Made by a program: the position numbers and the translations under genes. A DNA stretch of 13,922 nucleotides from CAZHHM01 sp964532225 (lineage in GTDB: Bacteria; Margulisbacteria; WOR-1; JAKLHX01): contig CAZHHM010000031.1 in NCBI GenBank assembly GCA_964532225.1, forward strand, positions 1 to 13,922. Reading direction: 5' to 3'. Positions 5,036-11,611 of this stretch are shown here, in pieces. The notes beneath the pieces are model-generated. The model was not told the origin of the DNA. It saw nothing but the letters and a program-made list of their open reading frames with translations, and made no database searches. Position 1 is the first letter of the stretch. Each line of letters starts with the position of its first letter.

Positions 5036-6382
5036 TTATTTGCCAACACAGAAATTGTCGAATATACTGTTCACTATCTCGTCGGTAACCTCAACCCCTG
5101 TCATTTCACCTAATTCAATTATAGAGTTTTTGATATCTATTGCAATTACATCTGAACCAAATCTTTCGTTAAAGCCTTTCTCCGCCTCGATCAGTGCCTT
5201 AATTGCGTTTTCCAGTTTGATCTCCTGCCTCATGTTCCCAATAATGATGCTTTCCTCGTTCTCATAAGCCCTGAGCTGCTTTTGTATCTCTATCTCCAGC
5301 TCGAGCATTCCTTCTCCAAACAATGCGGATGTCCTTATGATCGGGCTTACATCCCCGGAGAACTTGAACCGTGCTTGGAGGTCGCTTTTGTTAAGCACTA
5401 CAATAACGTTCGGTTTATCCCCTATCAGATGAATGACTTCCTGGTCTTCTGCGGTCGCCTCATTTGAGCTGTCAAACACGGCAATAACAATATCTGCCCC
5501 TGCAATAGCCTCTTTTGTTCTCTCTATGCCTTTTTGTTCGATCTCATTGCCGGGCTCTCGAATGCCTGCAGTATCAATAAGCAAAGCCGGGATTCCGTCT
5601 ATGTTTATCCACTCTTCCACCGTATCTGTAGTCGTTCCGGGAATATCAGTAACGATGGCTCTTTCAAACTTGATCAGTGCGTTAAGAAGCTTTGATTTGC
5701 CCGTGTTCGGCTTGCCAACAATTGCTATCTTTGCACCTTCGCTTAATAACTTGCTTTTCGAAAATGTGGCCGCAATTTCCTCCAAGCGTTCTTTTATTTG
5801 TGTGACACGCCTTGCTCTTAGCTGGTGGGTCTCCTCTTCGATATCCTCCGGGAAATCTATCTCTGCCTCTATTCGCGCGAGGAGCTCGACCAATTCCTGT
5901 CTTATGCTCAAGATCTTTCGAGACAGGACACCTTCGACCCTTGTTGCCGCTGAAACAACGGCCTCTTTGGTTTTTGCTTTAATTAAGTCAATTATTGCTT
6001 CTGCCTGGATGAGATCCAGCTTTCCGTTAAGAAAAGCTCTTTTTGTGTACTCCCCTCTTTCGGCAAGACGTGCTCCGTTGTTTATGACCAGGTCCAGGAT
6101 CGATCTTATTAACGCTATGCCTCCGTGGCACGAAAGCTCTAGCGTATCCTCTCCCGTGCTTGAATTCGGCCCCGCTGAATACACGGCAATTATGTTATCT
6201 ATCTTCGCGCCGCTTTTCGGATCAATTATCCAGCAGTTCGTTGCGTGTTTATCTGAAAGAGGTCTAGACAGTATGTTTTTGGCTATGCTGAGGCATTTAT
6301 TGCCGGATATGCGGATGACCCCGATCGCTGATTCCCCTATCGGGGTCGCTACCGCCGCTATCGTATCGTCATTATCGAGCAT
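5036..6382 (-). CDS. mnmE: tRNA-modifying GTPase MnmE
   Basis: The 448-residue protein works with MnmG to place carboxymethylaminomethyl (or similar) groups on U34 of wobble tRNAs. The N-terminal folate-binding domain begins with TIAAVATPIGESAIGVIRISG. The helical domain carries an inserted G domain with G1 GKPNTGKS (223-230), the G2 stretch IPGTTTDTVEE, G3 DTAG (270-273) and G4 NKSD (331-334). The protein ends with the diagnostic CVGK, where Cys445 is needed for modification. The ATG is 1 bp after the jag stop with only a weak Shine-Dalgarno, suggesting translational coupling. It is the last gene of the rpmH operon before the parS cluster. The long open frame antisense to it is an artefact. 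Confidence 0.97.
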   Translation of the reverse strand: MLDNDDTIAAVATPIGESAIGVIRISGNKCLSIAKNILSRPLSDKHATNCWIIDPKSGAKIDNIIAVYSAGPNSSTGEDTLELSCHGGIALIRSILDLVINNGARLAERGEYTKRAFLNGKLDLIQAEAIIDLIKAKTKEAVVSAATRVEGVLSRKILSIRQELVELLARIEAEIDFPEDIEEETHQLRARRVTQIKERLEEIAATFSKSKLLSEGAKIAIVGKPNTGKSKLLNALIKFERAIVTDIPGTTTDTVEEWINIDGIPALLIDTAGIREPGNEIEQKGIERTKEAIAGADIVIAVFDSSNEATAEDQEVIHLIGDKPNVIVVLNKSDLQARFKFSGDVSPIIRTSALFGEGMLELEIEIQKQLRAYENEESIIIGNMRQEIKLENAIKALIEAEKGFNERFGSDVIAIDIKNSIIELGEMTGVEVTDEIVNSIFDNFCVGK

Positions 6383-6383
6383 G

Positions 6384-7007
6384 TTAATTCTTTGGAGCGA
6401 TGACTACCCTTCTGCTGCTTCCGACTCCTACGCTGTGAGAAGCGACCTCGGTCATGTTCTGAATGGCAACATGCACGAGCCTTCTTTCCTTAGAGTTCAT
6501 CGGGGGAAGTTCGACTTCTTTGCCGGAGATCTTTACTTCTTCGGCGGCTTCTTTTGCTATCTTTTCTATTCTTCTTTCCTGCTTCTCTCTGTACCCGCCC
6601 GCATCTATCGAGATCCTTTTACGTACCTCTTTGCCTTTATTCGCGATTATGTTCACAAGGTACTGGATCGCGTTCAGATTTGTACCGTCCTTGCCTATTA
6701 TCCTTGAAATATCGTCCCCTTTTACTTCGAGCTTTACGGCCGCGTCATCCTCTGATACTTTGTATGCCTGAGCGACATATCCCATCCTGTCCAGTATGTC
6801 CTGCAGAGTGTTCTTTCCGGCATCCGCGACCTCTTTTTTTATCCAGACCTCGACCTCGGCTTCCTTGCCTCCGAACACGCCCAGCACGCCCGGCTCGCCT
6901 TGCTCGATCACCCTTACCTCGACCTGGTCCCTTGTGGTCTTTAGCACTTCAAGCGCGCTCTTAACAGCCTCATCGACGGACTTTGCTTTCATCTTTACAA
7001 CGCTCAT
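6384..7007 (-). CDS. jag: Jag/KhpB RNA-binding protein (Jag_N-KH-R3H)
   Basis: The 207-residue protein has the complete three-part architecture. The Jag_N domain is at about 5-56 (VDEAVKSALEVL through GVLGVFGGKEAEVEVW). A KH domain at about 88-155 has the GxxG-type loop IIGKDG (103-108), and an R3H domain at about 165-205 has the R-x3-H core (Arg175, His179). The family binds RNA and influences cell envelope and elongation in Gram-positive bacteria, with KhpA as partner; the function here is inferred. A strong AGGAGGG just before the ATG overlaps the yidC stop. Its place directly after yidC is typical. Confidence 0.95.
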   Translation of the reverse strand: MSVVKMKAKSVDEAVKSALEVLKTTRDQVEVRVIEQGEPGVLGVFGGKEAEVEVWIKKEVADAGKNTLQDILDRMGYVAQAYKVSEDDAAVKLEVKGDDISRIIGKDGTNLNAIQYLVNIIANKGKEVRKRISIDAGGYREKQERRIEKIAKEAAEEVKISGKEVELPPMNSKERRLVHVAIQNMTEVASHSVGVGSSRRVVIAPKN

Positions 7008-7016
7008 TTTGCCCTC

Positions 7017-7658
7017 CTAGGCTTTCGTTTTTTTGCCGACGATGTATACCTGTTGTGCAACGCTGATAAGATTTTGCACTATCCAGTAAAGCTGTACACC
7101 CGCGGCGAATTCGATACTAATGAATGCTATGAAGAACGGCATGATCATCATCATTTGTTTCATCTGGTCATTGCTTCCGGCGCTCGGCATTGTCTTTTGG
7201 GACCAGTACGTTGTCAGCCCGATAAGGACCGGGAAAACAAGGAACGGGTCCTTATGTGAAAGATCGGTTATCCACAGGAAAGTGGATGAGGCGCCCGAAG
7301 CCAGAACAGCCGATTTGAATTCTGGGCTTTGTAGGGCCATAAATAGCGCTATAAAGATGGGTATCTGCAGCAGCATCGGCAGGCATCCGCCTAACGGATT
7401 TACGCCGTTTTCCTTGTAAAGCTGCATTATCTCCTGCTGGAATTTTTCCGGCTTGTCTTTGTACTTTTTCTTCAACTCGTCGAACTTTGGCTGGATCTTC
7501 TGCATTGCCGCCATTTGCTGGGTCGACGATAATGTGAGCGGATAAAGTGCGATTTTTACTGCTACTGTCAGAAATATTATGGCTATCCCGTAGTTGTGCC
7601 ATCCTATTGCGTAAAAGAAATTAAGTATGTCGAGCATTATTTTAACAAGGAAGTCCAT
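7017..7658 (-). CDS. yidC: Membrane protein insertase YidC/Oxa1, short form
   Basis: This inner-membrane insertase/chaperone helps proteins enter the bilayer with or without SecYEG. The 213 residues correspond to the conserved five-helix core: a first helix with Lys35 in VAVKIALYPLT at the hydrophilic-groove position, a cytoplasmic hairpin (MQKIQPKFDELKKKYK...LYKENGVNPLGGCLP), then the later helices to ELYWIVQN-like VQLYWIVQNLIS. It lacks the large periplasmic domain usual in Gram-negative YidC (about 500+ residues) and has no lipobox. The yidD gene ends 13 bp upstream, so no missing 5' part can be hidden there. An AAGGGG precedes the ATG. A perfect TTATCCACA lies in its coding sequence (7268-7276). 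Confidence 0.95.
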   Translation of the reverse strand: MDFLVKIMLDILNFFYAIGWHNYGIAIIFLTVAVKIALYPLTLSSTQQMAAMQKIQPKFDELKKKYKDKPEKFQQEIMQLYKENGVNPLGGCLPMLLQIPIFIALFMALQSPEFKSAVLASGASSTFLWITDLSHKDPFLVFPVLIGLTTYWSQKTMPSAGSNDQMKQMMMIMPFFIAFISIEFAAGVQLYWIVQNLISVAQQVYIVGKKTKA

Positions 7659-7671
7659 AATTCCCCTTCTG

Positions 7672-7881
7672 CTACTTTACCGGGTCGATCCCGCCCTTGA
7701 ACAGCTGGTTGCACCTTAAAACCCGTAAAACAGCCATTAAGCCGCCTTTAATAAGACCGTACCTTTCGATCGCATCGATCGCATACTGCGAACAGCTCGG
7801 ATAGTATCTGCAGTGGTTTGGCAGATTAGATGATATGAACCGTCTGTATAAAGAGATTGCGTTAATTACTAATCTTTTCAA
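7672..7881 (-). CDS. yidD: Membrane protein insertion efficiency factor YidD
   Basis: The 69-residue protein matches the YidD family: LYRRFISSNLPNHCRYYPSCSQYAIDAIERYG followed by the GG...LRVLRCN segment. Conserved cysteines are at 24, 30 and 57. The N-terminal amphipathic helix likely associates with the inner face of the membrane, where YidD assists YidC. It overlaps the end of rnpA by 20 bp, the usual arrangement, and is followed by yidC after 13 bp. Confidence 0.95.
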   Translation of the reverse strand: MKRLVINAISLYRRFISSNLPNHCRYYPSCSQYAIDAIERYGLIKGGLMAVLRVLRCNQLFKGGIDPVK

Positions 7882-8188
7882 ACCCGATCCTATTCATGCT
7901 GAAAAGCCTCTCGATCAGCTTTTCGCATTCCGTGCTTTTCATCTTCATCGATCTTCTGCCCGGCATCACCGCAAGCCTTAAGCCTGTAAGCGGCCTCGTT
8001 TTCCTGAGCGCTTCCCTGTAGATTCGCTTGACCCTGTTGCGCTCTACCGAGCTGCCCGACACCGCTTTTCCTACAATTACCGCGAACAGATACTCGTCCC
8101 GTCCGGTCTTGAGTGCCTTTATCCTTAGTTCCGGCAGTGACATAGCTCTGCCGTACTTCAGGACCTCTTTGATCTCCGGGCCCTTCAT
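7862..8188 (-). CDS. rnpA: Ribonuclease P protein component
   Basis: The 108-residue basic protein is the RNase P cofactor that helps the catalytic RNA bind precursor-tRNA 5' leaders. The RNR signature is complete in SVERNRVKRIYREALR (Arg50-Asn51-Arg52). The stretch MKGPEIKEVLKYGRAMSLPELRIKA corresponds to the usual R-x-F-x-x-V-hydrophobic start, although the common first lysine/arginine-rich residues are short here. It begins 6 bp after the rpmH stop and shares its transcript. Confidence 0.95.
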   Translation of the reverse strand: MKGPEIKEVLKYGRAMSLPELRIKALKTGRDEYLFAVIVGKAVSGSSVERNRVKRIYREALRKTRPLTGLRLAVMPGRRSMKMKSTECEKLIERLFSMNRIGFEKISN

Positions 8189-8194
8189 TTAGCT

Positions 8195-8332
8195 CTAGGC
8201 TGAGAGGCGGTGGCGGCCTTTTTTTCGCCTGTTCTTGAGCACTGCTTTTCCCCGCTTGCTCGAGTTCCTTGACCTGAAACCGCTCACTCTTTTCTTGTGG
8301 ATCTTGCTCGGCTGGAATGTTCTTTTTACCAT
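8195..8332 (-). CDS. rpmH: 50S ribosomal protein L34
   Basis: This 45-codon gene begins MVKRTFQPSKIHKKR and ends KKGRHRLSA, the canonical L34 sequence (MKRTFQPS...RKRKKGR..LS). L34 is a very basic 44-46 residue subunit protein that helps stabilise 23S rRNA folding. AAAGGAG is well spaced from the ATG. It is the first gene of the leftward operon and lies just upstream of rnpA, as in most bacteria. Confidence 0.97.
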   Translation of the reverse strand: MVKRTFQPSKIHKKRVSGFRSRNSSKRGKAVLKNRRKKGRHRLSA

Positions 8333-8352
8333 GTTATTCTTTCTCCTTTTTT

Positions 8353-8381
8353 ATTATAGCTTTGGCGCATTTTCCTGTCAA
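8353..8381 (-). promoter_or_regulatory. Fully consensus sigma-70 promoter for rpmH operon
   Basis: Read leftward, TTGACA (8381-8376), a 17-bp spacer and TATAAT (8358-8353) match the consensus at all twelve positions. The expected start point is near 8346, inside the rpmH Shine-Dalgarno stretch (8349-8343), giving a leader of only about 14 nt. This should be a strong promoter for rpmH-rnpA-yidD-yidC-jag-mnmE. Confidence 0.85.
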
Positions 8382-8499
8382 ATACTGTCAGGAGAGGGAT
8401 GCACCTGCTAATTTGCCTATAATTAATATAAATAGCAACATTCTTTTCCACAGGTTGACCGATAATGTGGATAAGCCTGTTGAAAAGTCCCTTGTTGCG

Positions 8500-8528
8500 T
8501 TGACTTTATATCTTAATATTGCTAGAAT
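8500..8528 (+). promoter_or_regulatory. Putative dnaA promoter
   Basis: TTGACT (8500-8505), a 17-bp spacer and TAGAAT (8523-8528) each match sigma-70 consensus at five of six positions, and TGC before the -10 makes it an extended type. Transcription would begin near 8535, giving a leader of about 79 nt. The perfect DnaA box at 8466-8474 lies just upstream of the -35, placed for autoregulation. Confidence 0.65.
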
Positions 8529-8544
8529 TTTATTAACGCCGGAT

Positions 8545-8574
8545 GCTCAAAAAGCGTCATTTTTGAGCTTTTTT
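8545..8574 (+). terminator. Intrinsic-terminator-like hairpin in the dnaA leader
   Basis: GCTCAAAAA (8545-8553) and TTTTTGAGC (8560-8568) form a perfect 9-bp stem with a 6-nt loop GCGTCA, followed at once by six T (8569-8574). Only the + strand has the trailing T-run. No rightward gene lies upstream that would need termination, so it sits between the dnaA promoter and its ATG like an attenuator. Confidence 0.6.
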
Positions 8575-8613
8575 ACGCACCGGTGCTGTGGAAAACACGA
8601 TACTTAATAAAAA

Positions 8614-9972
8614 ATGGATATAACCCTCAACGAGAACTGGTCAAAAACGCTTCAAGGCCTGGAGAAGACGCTAAGCAAACCTATATATGAGACCGTTCTT
8701 TCCTCGACAAGGCCGATAGCCATTGAGGACGGCGTTCTGCTCCTTGCCGTACCGAACGTTTTCTCGCAGGACTGGCTTTACGAAAAGAAATGCGACTCCT
8801 CGATACTTGTTTCATTTAATAATTCCAGCCCTAACAAAGCGAGATCGATCAAGTTCGTTGTTATCCCCAAAGATGACGGAGAGGAAGAAGAGGAGAGAGA
8901 AAAAAAGATAGTCCAGGTAACAACTCCTCCGGCCAATGCTCCGTTCCTTAACCCGAGATATGTTTTCGAGAACTTCGTTGTGGGTCACGGCAACAGGTTC
9001 GCGCATGCTGCCGCGCTTGCTGTTTCCGAATCGCTCGGAAAGGCCTACAATCCGCTTTTCCTTTACGGAGGGGTGGGGCTGGGAAAGACGCATCTCATGC
9101 AGGCCATCGGATATAATGTATTAAAGGCTAACCCCAAGGCCAAGGTCGTCTATCTCACATCCGAAAAATTCACCAACGAGGTCATCGACTCGATCCGTTA
9201 CGATAAAATGGCCGCCTTCAGGAACAAATACCGCAGCGTCGACCTTTTGATGATCGACGATATCCAGTTCATTGCCGGGAAGGAGAGGACCCAGGAAGAG
9301 TTCTTCCACACGTTCAACGCCCTTTACGAATCGTCAAAACAGATAATAATCAGCAACGACCGCCCGCCAAAAGAGATAAATGACATTGAAGAAAGGCTCC
9401 GTTCGCGTTTTGAGTGGGGGCTTATTGCCGACATACAGGCGCCTGACTTTGAAACGCGCGTGGCCATCCTTAAGAAAAAGGCCGAGCTTGAGGAAATAAT
9501 CGTTCCGGATGACGTATTCGAACTAATAGCCACGAGGATCACGACGAACATAAGAGAGCTTGAAGGCGCGTTGATACGCCTTATAGCCCATTCCTCCATA
9601 GAGAACAAAGAGATCACAAAGCCGATAGTTGAGAACCTTCTGAAGGACCTTCTTTCTCCGGCAAAAGGCAAGCCTCCGATAACAATCGAGGCCATCAAAA
9701 AGGTAACAGCCGACTACTACAGCCTGAAGATAGATGATATGTCAGCCAAAAAACGCACCAAAGAGATCGCAACAGCGAGACAGATAGCCATGTACCTTGC
9801 CAGGGAAATGACGAACGCTTCACTCCCGAAAATAGGGGAGACGTTCGGCGGCAGGGACCATACTACAGTTATGCATGCCTGCGAAAAGATCAAGAACAGC
9901 ATCAAAGAGGATAAAGAGATCGCCGATGCTGTCAGGGCAATTGAGGAAAAGCTGAAGACAACCTGTGCATAA
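8614..9972 (+). CDS. dnaA: Chromosomal replication initiator protein DnaA
   Basis: This 452-residue AAA+ ATPase binds DnaA boxes, melts oriC and recruits the helicase. Domain I is at about 1-85, followed by a short acidic linker (EEEEEREKK, near 90-98). The AAA+ domain has Walker A GGVGLGKT (152-159), Walker B LLMIDDIQF (211-219) and RLRSRFEWGL (261-270) around the sensor/arginine region. Domain IV has the signature GGRDHTTVMHACEKI (412-426). TAA precedes the ATG in frame at 8608-8610, fixing the start, which lacks a Shine-Dalgarno (A-rich leader instead). The stop codon is part of a perfect DnaA box. Expression is probably governed by the promoter, flanking boxes and leader hairpin described separately. 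Confidence 0.98.
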   Translation: MDITLNENWSKTLQGLEKTLSKPIYETVLSSTRPIAIEDGVLLLAVPNVFSQDWLYEKKCDSSILVSFNNSSPNKARSIKFVVIPKDDGEEEEEREKKIVQVTTPPANAPFLNPRYVFENFVVGHGNRFAHAAALAVSESLGKAYNPLFLYGGVGLGKTHLMQAIGYNVLKANPKAKVVYLTSEKFTNEVIDSIRYDKMAAFRNKYRSVDLLMIDDIQFIAGKERTQEEFFHTFNALYESSKQIIISNDRPPKEINDIEERLRSRFEWGLIADIQAPDFETRVAILKKKAELEEIIVPDDVFELIATRITTNIRELEGALIRLIAHSSIENKEITKPIVENLLKDLLSPAKGKPPITIEAIKKVTADYYSLKIDDMSAKKRTKEIATARQIAMYLAREMTNASLPKIGETFGGRDHTTVMHACEKIKNSIKEDKEIADAVRAIEEKLKTTCA

Positions 9973-10050
9973 GCGGAAGATAATGTCTGGAAAAGTCGGC
10001 AAGATAATTTTTGAATTTAACCGGCTTGAGTTATCCAGAAGTTATCAGAC
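9964..10050. promoter_or_regulatory. DnaA boxes at the dnaA-dnaN junction
   Basis: TGTGCATAA (9964-9972) is a perfect match to TTATNCACA in reverse and includes the dnaA stop codon. TTATCCAGA (10031-10039) has one mismatch, and TTATCAGAC (10042-10050) is poor. AT-rich sequence lies around 10002-10021. This could be the second half of a bipartite origin or a regulatory site for dnaN. The rest of the 215-bp spacer (to 10187) shows no convincing promoter or hairpin. Confidence 0.45.
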
Positions 10051-10076
10051 GATTATCAAGGAAAAGGATCTAGTAA

Positions 10077-10160
10077 ATGGATGTGATTTTTGACCGCCTT
10101 GAGATTAAAATTCGGGATGTCAACAAATCAACAGTCCCTAATACGTCTTCTTTTTCTTAA
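10077..10160 (+). CDS. Possible 27-codon leader ORF before dnaN
   Basis: ATG 10077 is preceded by AAGGA at a spacing of 8 nt and opens a 27-codon frame (MDVIFDRLEIKIRDV...SSFS) ending in TAA at 10158-10160, 27 bp before dnaN. Nothing is recognisable in it. The support is only the well-placed Shine-Dalgarno; it may be chance in the dnaA-dnaN spacer. Confidence 0.2.
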   Translation: MDVIFDRLEIKIRDVNKSTVPNTSSFS

Positions 10161-10187
10161 GAACAATAACTAAAAAGGAGGAAAGAG

Positions 10188-11321
10188 ATGGAGATAAGGT
10201 GCAAAAAGGAAGATCTGTCCACGGGAGTTCAGGCGGTAGACAGGATAGTTGCAACAAGAAGTACATTGCCGATAATAGGCAATATCCTTTTTGAAACAAA
10301 GAAGGACAGCATAAAACTTTCGGTCAACAATCTTGAAATGGGCATGGAAGTTACCATTCCAGCGAACATAAAAGAAGAAGGTTCCGTGCTTATTCCGGCA
10401 AAGACCCTGTCAGGAATAGTGTCAAAACTTCCTTCAACGGACATAAATATCAAGAAAACTGAAAAAGGCGCGGTAAAGATCGCGTACAAACAGTCGACTT
10501 TCAACCTTAACAGCCTTTCGGCCGAGGAATTCCCTGTACTGCCGAAGCTCAAGGACACAAAAACGATAAGCATTTCGCCAAAAACGTTCATTGACATGGT
10601 GAAACAGACAGTTTTTGCCGTATCACTGAGCGAAGAGAAGTTCGTTCTTAACGGGGTCCTTCTTGAAACAGGAAAGAACGACAAGGACGACAGCAATATC
10701 AGGATGGTCGCGACCGACGGGTTCCGTCTGGCAAAAAGAGGAGAGAAGATATCAGGAACACTTCCTCAGTCAAGCGTGATAATCCCGGCAAAAGCGCTTC
10801 AGGAAGTATCAAAGATGATAGCGGCAAAAGAAGAAGGGGAGCTGAAAATAAACATCTCTTCCGAGCAGGTCTCTTTCGGGTACAACGACACCTATCTTGT
10901 CTCGAGATTGATACAGGGACAATTCCCCGATTATAAACAGGTGGTCCCCAAAGGGAGCGAAGTAAAGATAAACGCGGACACAAGGTCCTTCCTTGAAGCA
11001 TGCGAAAGGGCGGCCGTCATTGCAGGCGGTAGCTCGAACATCGTCAAGATCAAGATCGAAAAGGACAAACTGCACATAATCGCGAATACTCCGGATGTGG
11101 GTAATGTGGATGAAGTTGTGGATGTTTCGGTGACAGGTGAAGAGAAGAACCAGATCGCGTTCAACGTAAGGCTGATAACCGATGTGCTTAAAGTGATCGA
11201 GACCGACAAGATATCGCTGGAATTTTCGGGGCCGCTCAGCCCGGGCATAGTAAAGCCGGCGGACGACAGGGATTACATATATATCATCATGCCGATAAGG
11301 ACGACCGACACGGCCGCATGA
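10188..11321 (+). CDS. dnaN: DNA polymerase III beta subunit (sliding clamp)
   Basis: The 377-residue protein has the length and three-fold internal architecture of the beta clamp, a dimeric ring that tethers polymerase III and repair proteins to DNA. Typical segments are LPIIGNILFET near the N-terminus, LPSTDINIKK and FNLNSLSAEEFPVLP in the first domain, MVATDGFRLAKR in the second, LISRLIQGQFPDYKQVVP-like VSRLIQGQFPDYKQVVP, and the C-terminal YIYIIMPIR. The Shine-Dalgarno AAGGAGG (10175-10181) is excellent and 6 nt from the ATG. Its TGA overlaps the ATG of the next gene by 4 bp (ATGA), implying coupling. Confidence 0.97.
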   Translation: MEIRCKKEDLSTGVQAVDRIVATRSTLPIIGNILFETKKDSIKLSVNNLEMGMEVTIPANIKEEGSVLIPAKTLSGIVSKLPSTDINIKKTEKGAVKIAYKQSTFNLNSLSAEEFPVLPKLKDTKTISISPKTFIDMVKQTVFAVSLSEEKFVLNGVLLETGKNDKDDSNIRMVATDGFRLAKRGEKISGTLPQSSVIIPAKALQEVSKMIAAKEEGELKINISSEQVSFGYNDTYLVSRLIQGQFPDYKQVVPKGSEVKINADTRSFLEACERAAVIAGGSSNIVKIKIEKDKLHIIANTPDVGNVDEVVDVSVTGEEKNQIAFNVRLITDVLKVIETDKISLEFSGPLSPGIVKPADDRDYIYIIMPIRTTDTAA

Positions 11322-11611
11322 TAAGGACCGTAAGGGAAGCGATCGAAAGTCTGATGAAGGGCCTTCCGGCCGCCGGAAGGAAGATCAAAGGATACGAATC
11401 GGCGGATATCTGGGAAAAGCAGATCGCAGCCGGCAGCTGGGCCTACAAGTTCAACGGAGGGACATTGTTCGTCGCGACGGAGAACCCGTCGCTGGCGCAG
11501 CAGATAAATTTCAGCAAAGAACAGAAGATCGAAAGACTGAACAGGCTCGCGGGGAATCAGGCGGTAAAGGACATAAAAGTAAAAGTCTCATCACGGAAGG
11601 AAGAGCAGTAA
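11318..11611 (+). CDS. dciA: DUF721/DciA-like protein, putative replicative helicase loader/operator
   Basis: The 97-residue protein matches the short DUF721 pattern: an N-terminal helix, the conserved Trp32 in DIWEKQIAAG, strands with GGTLFVATENPSLAQQINFSKEQKIERLN, and a final KDIKVKV strand. DciA-type proteins act on the DnaB helicase in bacteria that lack DnaC or DnaI. The function here is inferred from family and position between dnaN and gyrB, where DUF721 genes are common. Its start overlaps the dnaN stop and its TAA touches the gyrB ATG. No recF lies in this cluster. Confidence 0.8.
   Translation: MIRTVREAIESLMKGLPAAGRKIKGYESADIWEKQIAAGSWAYKFNGGTLFVATENPSLAQQINFSKEQKIERLNRLAGNQAVKDIKVKVSSRKEEQ

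Larger units (their letters stand above)
8421..8600. other. oriC: Candidate oriC, rpmH-dnaA intergenic region
   Basis: The spacer between divergent rpmH and dnaA holds one perfect DnaA box, TGTGGATAA (8466-8474), with single-mismatch boxes TTTTCCACA (8444-8452) and TGTGGAAAA (8587-8595). Two AT-rich stretches (about 8418-8435 and 8501-8535) could serve as the unwinding element, the second overlapping the dnaA promoter. Synteny supports origin function, but the number of strong boxes is small. Confidence 0.6.

Noticed and set aside
5433..6707. 424-residue open frame on the + strand opposite mnmE and jag
   Set aside because: MnmE and Jag on the - strand are unmistakable with all motifs; the antisense frame is Ser/Leu-rich low complexity typical of a shadow frame and has no recognisable domain.
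7268..7276. Perfect TTATCCACA inside yidC as an origin element
   Set aside because: A single box in coding sequence more than 1 kb from the intergenic origin candidates, without companions; a 9-mer of this kind is expected by chance occasionally.
8373..8393. TCCTG-N11-CAGGA inverted repeat and doubled CTGTCA over the rpmH -35 as a repressor operator
   Set aside because: Arms are only five bases, the centre is not symmetrical, and no regulator is nearby; not enough to claim an operator.
11096..11125. Three DnaA-box-like words (TGTGGGTAA, TGTGGATGA, TGTGGATGT) within dnaN
   Set aside because: They arise from repeated Val-Asp/Gly-Asn codons (GTGGAT) in DVGNVDEVVDV; none is perfect, and spacing is not clearly meaningful.
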